Source: Apostichopus japonicus
Lineage: Eukaryota > Echinodermata > Holothuroidea > Aspidochirotida > Stichopodidae
Length of the DNA stretch: 64,000 bases
NCBI RefSeq assembly: GCF_037975245.1
Contig: NC_092579.1
Span: 5,145,001-5,209,000, forward strand
Direction: 5' to 3'
In this document: positions 1-11,738 of the stretch, piece after piece
Layout of the letters: the number at the start of each line of letters is the position of its first letter
How positions within the stretch are numbered: the first letter of the stretch is position 1
Program-made: the position numbers and the translations under genes
Notes under the pieces: generated by a model
The model's input: the letters and a program-made list of their open reading frames with translations, nothing else
Database searches by the model: none
Told to the model about the DNA's origin: nothing

Positions 1-26
1 TATATACTCTGTCAACTTGGTCCAAA

Positions 27-1037
27 ATGAAAAGTTTTTACGAAATGGACTTTTGTGTTTTTGGATATAATATTGAAATCGACAAAAGTCGAGAATCGCC
101 GTCGATGAGTTTAACAAGTGAAACAGCGAACTCTCGATTCAAAACATGTCAACAACAAACTCAAGTAGGACACGTGGCAGAAGAACGAAAGTCTCAGGTT
201 GAACCAATCATATTTAATAAAGATGCAAATTCCACGACAGGTGCAGGTTGCACCATGTACACTTACTTCCAAAGGTTAGAAAACACTAAAGACGTAGATG
301 TACTATTGCAAAACATAACCCTCAATACATGGCGGGCAGCTTGGAAAGCAGCAGGATGGAAAACTCGTATTCTAACGGAAGCAGATGCCCTCTCCCATCC
401 CGAATACGAGTTACTTCGAAAGAAATTTGAGACTTTTCCAAGTGTTAATGAAGGCGATTATGAAATTTCTTGTTTTATGCGTTATATAGCTATGGCGAAT
501 ATCGGTGGTGGATGGATGACTGATTTTGACGTCATACCGATTCGTTTCCCAGCATGCACCGAGGAACTATATCATGGGAGTTTTACTATCTACCAGAAAC
601 ATATTCCAGGTATGGTATCAGCGAGCCCCAGTGAGTACATGCGAATCGTTCGTCTCATGGCAGACATTCAATGGCAAGGAGACGATCACTTTACCTTCAA
701 TGGGAGGCCGCACGTCTCTGACATGCACTGTATTTTGAAATTTATCAATCAGGGTTTAGTCAACACAGTGAATGTGATCGTTCCAGCTGACATTTTCTTT
801 ACCAAAGAAAATTTTTGTCATGCGTCAAATTATGACCCATTTACTGGTCAGATAACTCCTCAGTTGTCAACCCTTGCTTGGGCTGTTCACTTTTCTCACC
901 ATTCTGGTCTAATGTTGAAAGATAACATAAATACATTGCCAGAAGACTTAGCTACAAAGTTACAATTAAAAAATAGGGCTAATCTCATGAGGAGTGCTTA
1001 TAGAGTTTTCAGAGAGACATGTCATTATTATGATTGA
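27..1037 (+). CDS. Glycosyltransferase-like protein with DxD motif (5' end uncertain)
   Basis: A single open exon of 336 codons ends with TGA. It looks like a GT-A-type sugar transferase of the DxD class. The segment WRAAWKAAGWKTRIL (about residues 103-117) is followed by a Cys/Arg helix (CFMRYIAMANIGGGW) and then DFD at residues 166-168, which would bind the divalent cation and nucleotide sugar. Known families with this order (Gly_transf_sug-like) act in the Golgi or are secreted, but no signal peptide or membrane anchor is visible here. The frame stays open upstream of the ATG to the window edge, so the true start or an anchor-bearing exon may lie outside. The first 70 residues look low in conservation. 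Donor and acceptor sugars cannot be inferred. The call of glycosyltransferase fold is fairly secure; anything finer is not. Confidence 0.65.
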   Translation: MKSFYEMDFCVFGYNIEIDKSRESPSMSLTSETANSRFKTCQQQTQVGHVAEERKSQVEPIIFNKDANSTTGAGCTMYTYFQRLENTKDVDVLLQNITLNTWRAAWKAAGWKTRILTEADALSHPEYELLRKKFETFPSVNEGDYEISCFMRYIAMANIGGGWMTDFDVIPIRFPACTEELYHGSFTIYQKHIPGMVSASPSEYMRIVRLMADIQWQGDDHFTFNGRPHVSDMHCILKFINQGLVNTVNVIVPADIFFTKENFCHASNYDPFTGQITPQLSTLAWAVHFSHHSGLMLKDNINTLPEDLATKLQLKNRANLMRSAYRVFRETCHYYD

Positions 1038-3286
1038 GCTGTATGACTGTATATTTTAGACATAGTTGCACACCCATTTATTCGAAACTTCAAGTAACAT
1101 GTTCTTGTATCATCAGATATTACCTAATGAGAGTTATTTCCGTTAACTTACGGGTACTTAGGTAATTACGTTTGCTACGGGAAAGGGAAAGTGGTAAAAC
1201 AAAGGAGGGTATAAATATGAACTTGCCTTGTGGTTCATTTAAATTTAGACTGCGAAGCCTTTATCATGAACAGAGTTGTGGATCTTAAAGTATATGGAAA
1301 CCTCGCCCTAGATAGTCGAAAAAGACTGATATTATGGGCTGATCATGTCGTATATACAGACTGATGATTGGTAGAAAGTATGCACACCGATATAAAATTT
1401 GACTATTAATAAGCACATTGCTCCAAAGAGCCAATCACAAAGTGAAGCCAAGACGTTTTCCAAGTAAGCTCCGCCTAGCTGCTTGCGCGCCGAACACTTG
1501 CGTCTAGAAATGAACCTTTTATTATAAATTGTCATTGCTCTAAAATTGTTTAAATTTACATCATGTAAGACACAATTTCTTTTTATAATCGAGGTTAAAA
1601 AGCTTGAGAATGAGATTCTTTCAGTGATGCAAAATTAAAAACATTCCGGGAATGTTTCCGCGGGGCTACAATTGTAAGATACTTCAAGGAGCTAACAGAG
1701 TAAATTAACATTATAAGTGATATGTCACGGACGCAACACCGGCATGATTTCATGGCTAGTCTCAATGTATTAGAGGACTATATATAAGACTACGAGGAAG
1801 ATCAAGTTGTTCAAGTTTCGTGCTTATGATATACCTTGGCTGAGTTTTTATTTTCCACTTGAAAAGTAATTAATCATCTACTGGCAAGATCTTCATATTA
1901 ATTGAAATACTGTTCATTAGTTAATCATCTCACGTCGTTTCCACTAGGCTATATGTCACGTCAAGTTCAATACGATTACACTATTACTTTTGCAAGCTAT
2001 ATAAACAGGATACTGAACACTAATTCCAATGCAGATGAATTGAAATCTAATATTTTCATTTAATATTTAGATGTTACCAAGAAAAAAGGCGACTGTACAG
2101 AAGATTAATGCCAAAGCTTTACGAACAATTTAAATTTTGAAGAAAAAAAAGAAGAAGAAATAAATAAATAATGGGGCAATAATGAGATAACGATTTGGCC
2201 ATTTTGAACCATTCTAATCGGAAGGAATTGGGACTACATGTTAATCAATATTTTTCCAGTTTCAAAGCCGAGCAGCCAGTTTCCAAAATCTTCGTCAGTT
2301 CATTGATTTCTTTGTTTTGTTTTATTCTACGTTTTTATTAAGAGCACCTAGGATTTTCACCTGTGTTTTCTTACTTAAGTTTCAATTTGTTTTGGAGTCA
2401 TGTTATTGTCTTTGTCTCAAGGATACTAAATTCGATAGTAATAAAGACTACCCCATGTAAATTGTTCTGTGTTTCCGTTAAGAGACATTTGCAAGCGAAA
2501 TTGATTGCAGAATCTGGTCGATTTGGTCTGTGCCACCTTTGAGCACAAATATGTCAATGAACAATATTGGGTTTGATCAAAATGTACAATTGTAACCCAA
2601 ATAAACTCAATTTAATGTTCTACTAAACAAAGGCTTCAGTACGAACACAGCCTGTAAACAATAATGCGATCAAGGTTTTGGTACGCGGACAATACAATTC
2701 ATATTCGTAAATTTGCATATTCTTTCAGCATCTAAAAATAGGGTGAATGCTATATTTCAAGTAACAAACAGTAAAAAAATACGCATTCATTTAAAACATT
2801 GTATCTATGAGCATAGTTGTCGTACGGTACCTAAATAAATTTGCAAATTCCACGGAATGATTCGTTATTATAATATTTTTTTCTATTTCTTTAATAACAA
2901 AATAACGTCATAGGAATGTGTTTGCGCGTGTGTTTGTGTGTGCGGTGATAAAGAGAAGTGGAGGGCGAAAGGGTGCCAGTTTCTTTTTCTGAAAAAAGGT
3001 CCATAATCAAGTTTAAATCTTGGCTTATCCATTGTTATTGATTTTACTGGGTGATTTTGTTTTTTATGTGCAGTGCGATCATTGTCAGCCTGATCAACTC
3101 ATACAGCTTTACTGATTTTCCTTGCTCTTATTATATCACTAATTATGGTAACAATAATCATATCCGATGCAGGAGAAGATTTCCTCCAGAACACGGATGA
3201 ATGATACAATTATAATAAATATAATATATGATAACGAACGAACGAAAATATAACGAAAAGGTACTGAACGTTGTTTTTCAAAAGTA

Positions 3287-3288
<2 letters not shown>
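1038..3288. other. Non-coding stretch, no gene seen
   Basis: Only short ORFs without recognisable domains or splice-linked partners occur here. The sequence is AT-rich with scattered TG runs near 2,925-2,945. It probably includes the 3' UTR of the glycosyltransferase-like gene and intergenic DNA. Confidence 0.5.
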
Positions 3289-3347
<59 letters not shown>

Positions 3348-3487
3348 TACATATATGCATATATATATATTTATTTATTTATTTATTATATTTATTTATT
3401 ATTATTTACATATATATATTATATATATATTATTATTTACATATATATATATTTATTTATTTATTATATTTATTTATTTATTTATTA

Positions 3488-3552
<65 letters not shown>

Positions 3553-3557
3553 TTATA
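3289..3557. repeat. AT/ATTT microsatellite
   Basis: Perfect AT dinucleotide runs at about 3,290-3,340 and 3,486-3,547 flank an ATTT/ATTATT-rich centre. ORFs reading through it are tyrosine/isoleucine runs and are not genes. Confidence 0.95.
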
Positions 3558-5680
3558 GGCTATAACCGTTTCAACGCCATTTTTCAATTCTACCACACTA
3601 ATCACTTGTCATAAATTAAAAACTTTCTCGTGGAGGTTACAAGGACTTCATTGTTAAGTGATTCATCACGATTTCATTTACAAAATAAGTATATCCCGTC
3701 CTGCAAGTTCCCAGCCAGTCAGTTCCATGAATCCTTTTGCCCGTTAAACACGCATTTGACGAACCTATCACTGGACTCGGCCACCCACAATTTGCCACTC
3801 AACGCTGTGACAGAAATTTGACAACCTTTGACGACCTTTGAAGTCCTTCGCAAATGACTAATTTAGAGATAAATACTAACCATAATTGCCGTAACAAAGA
3901 ACTGACCGTTTCTCTTTTCGGCAACTTCTTCTATGACCTTTTGAGAATTATTCATGCTTCAATATTTTACACAATATAGTAAAAAATAGTACAAAAATTA
4001 ATTTTATCGTGCGAAAGATATTTCTTGAATTTGTCATTAGAGGATTGTACCACTAACAATAACCAGGTCACAATTCTTAACACCTCACTGCCAACTAATA
4101 CAGGTTTCGTGCAACGCTCGTCACTCCCAAGACCCCTTTGAGAGCATCGATAGAAGTTTTCAACTGATTGGCTGATGTCCTACCCACCATATGATGATTG
4201 GTGGCATGGGGGTTGAGCTATCACGGCATATTCAATTTACTCCAAAGCAACCGCTACGATTTTGAGCTATAAGAGGTTAAACTTTTGCATAGTGCTCCCC
4301 CAACTTTACCTGACAGATCTCGCTCTGGAACTTTCTTGTTTCATCCAGGGTTTTCTAAAATGACTTAAATCACTTTCAATCCTCCATATTTTAGACCATC
4401 AGTAGTTATTTTAGCCTCTTTGACATTCAAGCAAACTAAAATAATAATGAAAGGCGAAAAAAGGCACTTCAGCAGGCCAATTGAGGACAATTTTTCGAAT
4501 GTTAACCCTTCATGCGAACCACGTGCACTCCTACCTACATATCTGTGGCGATAAGACTTTCGCCAACATCAAATATGATATAATATAATAAATATATGTT
4601 TATACGATATATATCTATATACACACATTACCACCCATCTGTCAGAACATTCATCATCACCGTCCCTCAATGGGACTTTGCATCCCTGAAGGAAGATAAG
4701 TCTCAAGCTGAAAGCTTTAGTCCACCTCGCCTGTTACCAATCTTCCAACTATTGTCTTCCATACTTTCTAAAACACAAACTACGTGAGGAGGTATAACAC
4801 TGGTTGTTATAAAAAACACGCTGTCAAATATTGCCACATTACCACCGGGACCAATGTTACTATATAACTAAAATGTTATGTATGTGCGTATGCGTGTATG
4901 TGTGTATGTATGTATGAATGTATGTATGTATGTGTGTATGCAGTCAGTCTCTTACATTCATATTTAACGTCCTGATTATGAATTTTCAATTGCCAACAAC
5001 TCTGTAACTTCCGGAATGATCAAAAATTCCAAATCTACAGTGTCTGGGTAGTTGAAAAATTTCGAAAACGGGGAATCCTGGAAATGAACAAGGATTGACT
5101 GTTTTTTGTGTTTTTGTTGCGATTTTTAAACGTAGGCTAGGTGACACCGATAACCCGTGTCACCTACATAATTTCCCTCTTCACAAAGAACGTATAATAT
5201 AATGCAGTTGAATATGTAAATCACATTGCTGGGATTACAAGAGAGGGAAGGGGACAAAGGGGTCATAAACAAAAGTCAGAATTGGGAATTTTAACCATGT
5301 AATGCCACTGAGCTAGGGTAATTTGGGGGCATGTTTGACGAGGTTTTGCCTCAAATGAAATTACCTGCCGTGATGGAAACAGGTGTGGGAAGTCTGGAGG
5401 GAGTACCTTAAAAGATATTGTTCTATAGAATGATCATCTTTGAATATAGCAAATCTTGTTCGATTTTGCAGCACATATAAGGGATTTGATGAGTGGTTTG
5501 TAACTGGTCACAAACGAAATGCATGTCTTAGGAAGTTTTGGACCCTTTACTCGACACTATTCCTTCAGTATATATACACGTTCTACACATTTTGGAGAAC
5601 CCTAAATAATAGTCAGGCGCAATGCTTGGCAATCCATTAAAAGAGCTCTCTCCCTTCCTAATATCCACTCTCCTGAATGA
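3558..5680. other. Non-coding stretch with a small TATG microsatellite
   Basis: No coding exon was recognised. A short TATG/TGTG microsatellite lies at about 4,880-4,942. The rest is AT-rich single-copy-looking sequence. Confidence 0.4.
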
Positions 5681-5689
5681 GAAGTCCAA

Positions 5690-5860
5690 AGTAACTGAAA
5701 ACAACGGCCAAAATCTTCTTAATTGTTGTCAATTTCTATCCCAATCTGACTCCTCTTCGCCATATTACTGAAAACCATTGTCTTCAAAGAGCCATTCCTG
5801 ACAAGCCAACCATTGCCTTCAGACGCCCAAATAAGCTGCGGGACTTATTGTACCACCTTA
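5690..5860 (+). mobile_element. Penelope-like element ORF fragment
   Basis: One plus-strand frame reads IAFRRPNKLRDLL near 5,810-5,848. It matches the pattern of the conserved segment before the GIY-YIG endonuclease of Penelope-like elements (consensus of the type F-RRP-NLRDLLV, from family knowledge). The preceding residues PLRHITENHCLQRAIPDKP fit the same context. The fragment is short, has stops on both sides, and joins directly to LINE-like sequence, so it is a dead relic. Confidence 0.4.
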
Positions 5861-5884
5861 ACTTAATCTCCTCCCCGTCCATAA

Positions 5885-6560
5885 TTGGGTTACACTTATC
5901 CTAGTCATATTAATAAGCTCTATATTCTTCAAAAGAAAGTGTTGGGTGCAATTTATGATGTTCCTTACAATAGTCACTCGTACAACCTCTTCTGTGACAG
6001 TAAACTCTTAACCATATTTAAATTAGTCAACTACTACACCTTAATTTTGTACATAACTTTTTTCACGAGAAGTAGCTTCTCCTATTTTTTTGTATCAAAT
6101 AATTGTTTCATGCTTACAATACTTTCCTTCCCCATTATTCTCTTGCAAGTAGTCAACATTTTGTCAAATACTCTGCTATTTCCTTTTGGTATTCCGTTCC
6201 AACTGCATTGCATTCAATTAATAATTTATCCTCATTCAAACGTAATTTAAAGCGTTACCTTCTTTCGAATAGAATTTTCTGATTTAGTCTAAAATTCGGG
6301 CCACGTTTGGTTTAAGTTTTTTTTCTTCTTCCCCCACACTTTTTCTTATTATTAATATTATTCATTTTCTTGTAACTTTTTTTGTTGTTGTCTTACTTTG
6401 TACCTTTGTTATACTTTGTCAGTTTGTATTTTGGGGATACCTCACTTATAAGTTCCTATGAACTTTTCGAGGATCCCCACAACCATATACTTTGTATGTA
6501 TATACTTGAATTATGTAAAATGTTGATTACGTTGATGGTTGAAATATAGTTGAACAAACA
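5885..6560 (+). mobile_element. 3' end of a non-LTR retrotransposon (LINE), decayed
   Basis: The frame beginning at 5,885 reads HINKLYILQKKVLGAIY, then a spaced HS and LF and an L-TIFKLVNYY segment. This is the usual order at the C-terminus of Jockey/CR1-type reverse transcriptases, after the catalytic domain. It is followed by a 3' UTR-like stretch with a stem-forming GGGGATACC / GGATCCCC pair near 6,433-6,479. No reverse transcriptase catalytic core is present, so the copy is 5'-truncated. Confidence 0.5.
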
Positions 6561-7360
6561 ATTGTACTCGAGTCATATGCGCTCTTCTCTCCAGGTGCGT
6601 TGTCTGCAAGGTCCATAGTTCACACCACCTAACACACAATTTCTACGCAACCGACCTCGATACAGTTGGCAATACGCAGGGACCATTTTTTTCAGTTCAA
6701 TACCTATACTTCTCCTTCGTTGTGTCGATTTTAACTTTTCATCCTTCATTTGTCCAATGCCTGCCATGTCAGTCTGTGTCTGTTAATGTGTCCATCTTTG
6801 TCTCCTACTGTGTTCTTAGGCTCGTTTCTGTTAAACTCCAAAGTTTAGTCTAAACTAGATCCTTTTATATGATCGAAACGACACCCCATTCTAACTGTTA
6901 CCTTTACACGTATACAGGCTTTTTACAGTAAATAAGCAGTTGGCTCACTTGATCTCTCTCCTCTTTTACGCCTCACTATAAGAGCTATTTGTTAAACGCA
7001 ATATGAAAATTTAGTTTTTACTTAGATGTCTGATATTTGTATTTCTATCTTTTTACCGTCATTTTTGTGCTTTTGGATGTTACTGATTTTCTATTGCATA
7101 ATATTGTATATGTATTTTGTATTGAGTGCTCCTCTGGTAACTTCAGTGCTTCTGCACTTGAGCAGGACTACCCTCATTGAAGAGGACAATAACCAAAAAA
7201 ATTAAAAAAGACTGTTTTGCAGTTAATCCGTTCTACGTTTAGAACTAGCCATTGAAATTTACGTTATGTAGGTTTGTTATTCGGTTTATGCAAGTTACTT
7301 GTTGTTTGTCTAAGCGTGTACATGTTTGTATGTACATGTTGTGTATCTACTAACGGGTGT
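6561..7360. other. Non-coding stretch, possible LINE 3' tail
   Basis: No gene was seen. At about 7,110-7,208 the sequence ends with a GAAGAGG-type motif and an A-rich tail, like the 3' end of a non-LTR element, but too little is left to classify it. Confidence 0.3.
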
Positions 7361-7399
7361 TCACAAACACAAGCTTTCAGTGGCTTTTCAGTGAATCTG

Positions 7400-7409
7400 C
7401 TCAACGATC
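7400..7409 (+). repeat. Left target-site duplication of the foldback element
   Basis: CTCAACGATC is repeated exactly at 10,377-10,386. The uninterrupted tandem units carry it only once (10,652-10,661 and 10,927-10,936), which shows it was duplicated on insertion. Confidence 0.93.
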
Positions 7410-8910
7410 GGCCAGGTCGATAACGCGGAAACGAGGAAACCGCGGAAATCGAGAAACCGGGTTCGATATCAACGGTTTCCGCGGTTTCCGCGTTATCGAC
7501 CTTGCTATATAGCAAGGTCGAAAACGCGGAAACCGCGGAAACGAGAGGAATTTGTCAAGGGAGGGTGACAAAGTCTTTTGGGCGCATTTCAGCCTATATT
7601 CGCCAGGAAGGGGTGCGGGTTTAAAGCTATTTCAGTAAATGTAGGTCGAACACGCGGAAATCGTACTAAGCAATGGATGAGTTAGATTATTTTGTCAAGG
7701 GAGGGTGAAGAAGTTTTTTGAGCGCATTTCAGCCAATATGCGCCAGGAGGCGGTCGGAAAGGGCTAAGGTTTTTTTTTACTAAATGCAGGTCGAAAACGC
7801 GGAAATGTTTTTGTACACAATGAATTGCGTAACTAGAGGATTTGTCAAGGGAGGGTAAAGAGTTTTCGGCTCATTTCAGTCAATACGCGCCAGGAAGGTG
7901 ATTGGGTTGTAGGCCTTTTCCCTAAATGCAGGTCGAAAACGCGGAAATGTTTTTAACAAAGGCGGAACTAGAGGAGTTTGCCAAGAGAGGGAAATGAAGT
8001 GTTTTGGCCGGCGCATTTCAGCCAATATGCGCCAGCAAAAGTGTGGGGAGGTGGGATTGAGGCTTTTTCACTACATACAGGTCGAAAACGCGGAAATATT
8101 TTGTTTAAATGGCGAAACTAGAGGATTTTGTCACGGAATGCACGGTGAAGATGTTTTCTGAGCGCATTTCAGCCAGTATGAGCCAGGAGGGCGTGCGGGA
8201 GGGGGGGGCAGGCCTTTTCCCCTACTAAATGGAGGTCGAAACGCGGAAATGGTTTAACAAAGGCGGAACTAGAGGAGTTTGATAAGGGACGGAGAAGAAG
8301 TGTTTTGGCAGGCGCATTTCAGCAAATATGTGCCAGGAAGGGGTTGGGGAGGTGGCATAAGGCTTTTTCACTAAATACAGGTCGAAAACGCGGAAAGGTT
8401 TTTTTTTACAATGGCGAAACTAGAGAATTTTGTCACGGCAGGCACGGTGAAGATGTTTTCTGGGCGCATTTCAGCCAATATGCGTCAGGAGGGGGAGCGG
8501 GAGGAGTGATTTTTTTTACTTAATGCAGGTCGAAAACGCGGAAATGTTTTTTTTTTTACAATGGCGAAACTAGATGATTTGTCAAGGGAGGGTGAAAAAG
8601 TGTTTTAGGTGCATTTCAGCTGTAATTCGCCAAGAAGGGATTGGGGTAGAAGATTTTATTTCACTAAATCCCGGTCGAAAACGCGGAAATGTATTCTTCT
8701 CATAAACGATCAAAAGCTCCTTTGCCGTCCCCTAGCTGTGAAAATCCTCTAGTCCGCCATTGTACATACGCACGTACTTTATATATACCGACAGGGTGGC
8801 CCAAGAGGGGGAGGGGGAAGCGGGGTAACAGTCCCAAAAAAAAAATGACAAACGCCTACAGTGGAATTGCGACCTTCCTTACCGGTTTCGAACCTCTGGA
8901 CATACAATCA

Positions 8911-8982
8911 GCGTCCATAGCCTAGTGGTTAGGGTGTCCGCGTACAGAGCGGAAGGCCCGTGGTTCGAATCCCGGTGGAGGC
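8911..8982 (+). tRNA. tRNA-like sequence (pseudo-tRNA or SINE head) in the foldback centre
   Basis: The 72 nt fold as a cloverleaf by hand. The acceptor stem GCGTCCA/TGGAGGC pairs 6 of 7. The D arm is GCCT-AGTGGTTA-GGGT. The anticodon stem TCCGC/GCGGA is perfect, with loop GTACAGA (anticodon position ACA). The variable loop has 5 nt and the T loop is TTCGAAT. The T stem CGTGG/CCCGG has two mismatches, and an A34 anticodon for Cys is not normally used. A T run follows at 8,990. A box and B box are both intact, so Pol III transcription is possible, but a working tRNA is unlikely. Confidence 0.6.
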
Positions 8983-9031
8983 TGAAAGTTTTTTCACTGT
9001 TCTTGATATTCCAACTCATTACGATTTTCAT

Positions 9032-9059
9032 TTATATATATATATATATATATATATGT
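9032..9059. repeat. AT microsatellite
   Basis: A short perfect TA run within the unique centre of the foldback element. Confidence 0.85.
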
Positions 9060-11162
9060 ATACATTTAATATTACAACGTGCACACAATTGTTTTTTTTT
9101 TATCTTTTTCTGCCTGTATTTAGTGAAAAAGAGCTTCAAACCCAAACCCTTCTTGGCGCATGCTGGCCGAAATGCGCCCAAAACATTTCTTTACTTTTCC
9201 TGCATGCATTTAGAGAATTTCCGTCATTGTTAAAAAAAAACGCGTTTACGACATGCCTTTAGTGAAAAGACCTCAACCTCACCCCTTCCTGGCGCCTATT
9301 GGCTAAAATGCGCCCAAAACACTTTTTAGTTTCGCCAAATGTTGTGAAAAAAATACATTTCCGCGTTTTCGACCTACACTAACTGATAAAAGTCTCATAC
9401 CCCCACTCCATCTTTGCACATATCGGCAAACAGGTTTTCCGCGTTTTCGACCTGCATTTAGTGAAAAAGCCTCAACATCCCTCCTCACCCCCTTCCTGGC
9501 ACTTTGGCTGAAATGCGCCAGCCAAAAACACTCCTTTTCCCTCCCTGAGCAAACTCCTCTAGTTCCGCCTTTGTTAAAAACATTTCCGCGTTTTCGACCT
9601 CCATTTAGTAAAAACAGCCTACACCCCCTCACCTTCCTGGCGCATATTGACTGAAATGCGCCGAAAACTCTTAACCCTCCCTGGAACAAATCCTATAGTT
9701 TCGCAATTGTAAAAAACAATTCCGCGTTTTCGACCGGCATTTAGTGAAATAAAATCTTCTACCCCCACCCTTCTTGGCGGATTACAGCTGAAATGCACCT
9801 AAAAAACTTTTCACCTTCCCTTGACAAATCATCTAGTTTCGCCATTTAAAAAAAAAAAACATTTCCGCGTTTTCGACATGCAGTTAGGGAAAAAGCCTAC
9901 AACCCCATCACCTCCCTGGCGCATATTGACCCTTCCCATGACCAAATCCTCTAGTTTCGCAATTCATTGTGTAAAAAACAACATTTCCGCGTTTTCGACC
10001 TGCATTTAGTAAAAAAAAACCTAAGCCCTTCCCACCCTCCTGGCGCATACTGGGTGAAATGCGCTCAAAAAAACTTCTTCACCCTCCCTTGACAAAATAA
10101 TCTAACTCATCCATTGTATGTACGATTTCCGCGTTTTCGACCTACATTTAGTGAGAAAGCTTTAAACCCGCACCCCTTTTTGGCGAATATAGGCTGAAAT
10201 TCGCCCAAAAGACTTCGTCACCCTCCATTGACAAATTCCTCTCGTTTCCACGGTTTCCGCGTTTTCGACCTTGCTATATAGCAAGGTCGATAACGCGGAA
10301 ATCGCGGAAACCGTTGATATCGAACCCGGTTTCTCGATTTCCGCGGTTTCCGCGTTTCCGCGTTATCGACCTGGCCCTCAACGATCCGCATGCCTTTCTT
10401 TGTACTATTACCGTACGGTATGTATACATATATATACGTGTATACACGTATGTATACGTGACTACAGTCACGTAGTCTTTTTTATACCGCTGTGTATCTG
10501 TTATAATGGTTGAAATAAAGAACACTTTAAAAGAATACCATGGTTACAACGGGAAAAGCCGTTCGCGGGATAGTCCCTTAAGTTTAGAACAGAAAGATAA
10601 ACACCTGTTTAGTCACAAACACAAGCTTTCAGTGGCTTTTCAGTGAATCTGCTCAACGATCCGCATGCCTTTCTTAGTACTATTACCGTACGGTATGTAT
10701 ACATATATATACGTGTATACACGTATGTATACGTGACTACAGTCACGTAGTCTTTTTTATACCGCTGTGTATCTGTTATAATGGTTGAAATAAAGAACAC
10801 TTTAAAAGAATACCATGGTTACAACGGGAAAAGCCGTTCGCGGGATAGTCCCTTAAGTTTAGAACAGAAAGATAAACACCTGTTTAGTCACAAACACAAG
10901 CTTTCAGTGGCTTTTCAGTGAATCTGCTCAACGATCCGCATGCCTTTCTTAGTACTATTACCGTACGGTATGTATACATATATATACGTGTATACACGTA
11001 TGTATACGTGACTACAGTCACGTAGTCTTTTTTATACCGCTGTGTATCTGTTATAATGGTTGAAATAAAGAACACTTTAAAAGAATACCATGGTTACAAC
11101 GGGAAAAGCCGTTCGCGGGATAGTCCCTTAAGTTTAGAACAGAAAGATAAACACCTGTTTAG

Positions 11163-11738
11163 TCGGTGCTTTACACAGCATATGATACCGTTGGAAAGAA
11201 TAACGAACCTATTCAAAATGAACATCAATTATATTTGAATACAAAAGATCTGTCAGAGAGGATTGAAAGAAGGACGCCAATGAGTTATTGTGGCACCCTA
11301 ACCGCGCATCGGATATGCCCCGCAAGACAACCATGCAGCTAACCATAAATAAGGTACTATAAAGGCAGGCGTTATCTTTCTGTATTTATTCTTCATTTTG
11401 TGTGTACTTGTGTGGTCAGATGGTGAAACAGGATAAATAATACGTTGTAATACTAAGGCGTAACGAAACTAATCACTAAGCTAAATACGATAAAGATTGT
11501 ACTTAGAACAGTGACATGCAGCTATATTATAACAATGCCGTAGTGTCAATGTGTAGTATGTGTTCCTTTACTTATTTTAGTGGATATGCACTGGGGAAAT
11601 TTAGCGGAACTCGTCCTGTCCTAGGTTTACATTCTACACTCACATCATGTTTATAAATGACGATTTCAAGAGCTCCTCCATACTTGCTAATGAGACAAAA
11701 CTATGAGGGCCAAACCTTTATCATAAGAAACGATATAA
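11163..11738. other. Non-coding stretch, nothing recognised
   Basis: No coding exon, RNA gene or repeat family was recognised between the end of the 275-bp array and the MITE-like repeat. Confidence 0.4.

Larger units (their letters stand above)
7410..10376. mobile_element. Foldback-type DNA transposon (non-autonomous) with long inverted arms
   Basis: The element is 2,967 bp. Both ends are GGCCAGGTCGATAACGCGG read inward, flanked by a perfect 10-bp direct repeat. Each end has a ~103-bp terminal domain that is itself palindromic and closes with TTGCTATATAGCAA (about 7,502-7,515 and 10,271-10,284). Inside, the left arm has nine tandem subunits of ~145 bp, marked by GGTCGAAAACGCGGAAA-like motifs at about 7516, 7644, 7789, 7931, 8080, 8233, 8380, 8528 and 8673. 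The right arm (about 9,118-10,272) carries the same subunits inverted. The unique centre is about 8,700-9,115. No transposase is encoded. Arms made of tandem subrepeats resemble sea urchin TU and Drosophila FB elements. A 10-bp duplication also fits MULE-like transposases. The superfamily is therefore open. Confidence 0.9.
7361..11162. repeat. 275-bp tandem repeat, three copies, first one interrupted
   Basis: Unit 2 is 10,613-10,887 and unit 3 is 10,888-11,162; they appear identical on reading. Unit 1 is 7,361-7,409 plus 10,387-10,612 (49 + 226 = 275 bp), split by the foldback transposon. It differs at least once (CTTTCTTTGTAC versus CTTTCTTAGTAC). Each unit holds nested palindromes around TACGTGTATACACGTA and a segment near GGGAAAAGCCGTTCGCGGG. 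Short minus-strand ORFs repeat with the unit but have no recognisable domain. Near-identity points to recent duplication. Confidence 0.9.

Noticed and set aside
7516-8690. CRISPR-like regular repeats
   Set aside because: Units are ~145 bp and homologous throughout, in inverted arms of a transposon in a eukaryotic genome.
8911-8982. Functional tRNA-Cys
   Set aside because: Two T-stem mismatches, an acceptor mismatch, an A34 anticodon and location inside a transposon argue for a tRNA-derived relic.
10274-11075. Repeated ORFs in the 275-bp units
   Set aside because: No domain, tyrosine/threonine-rich translation of palindromic AT-rich DNA, repeating only because the DNA repeats.
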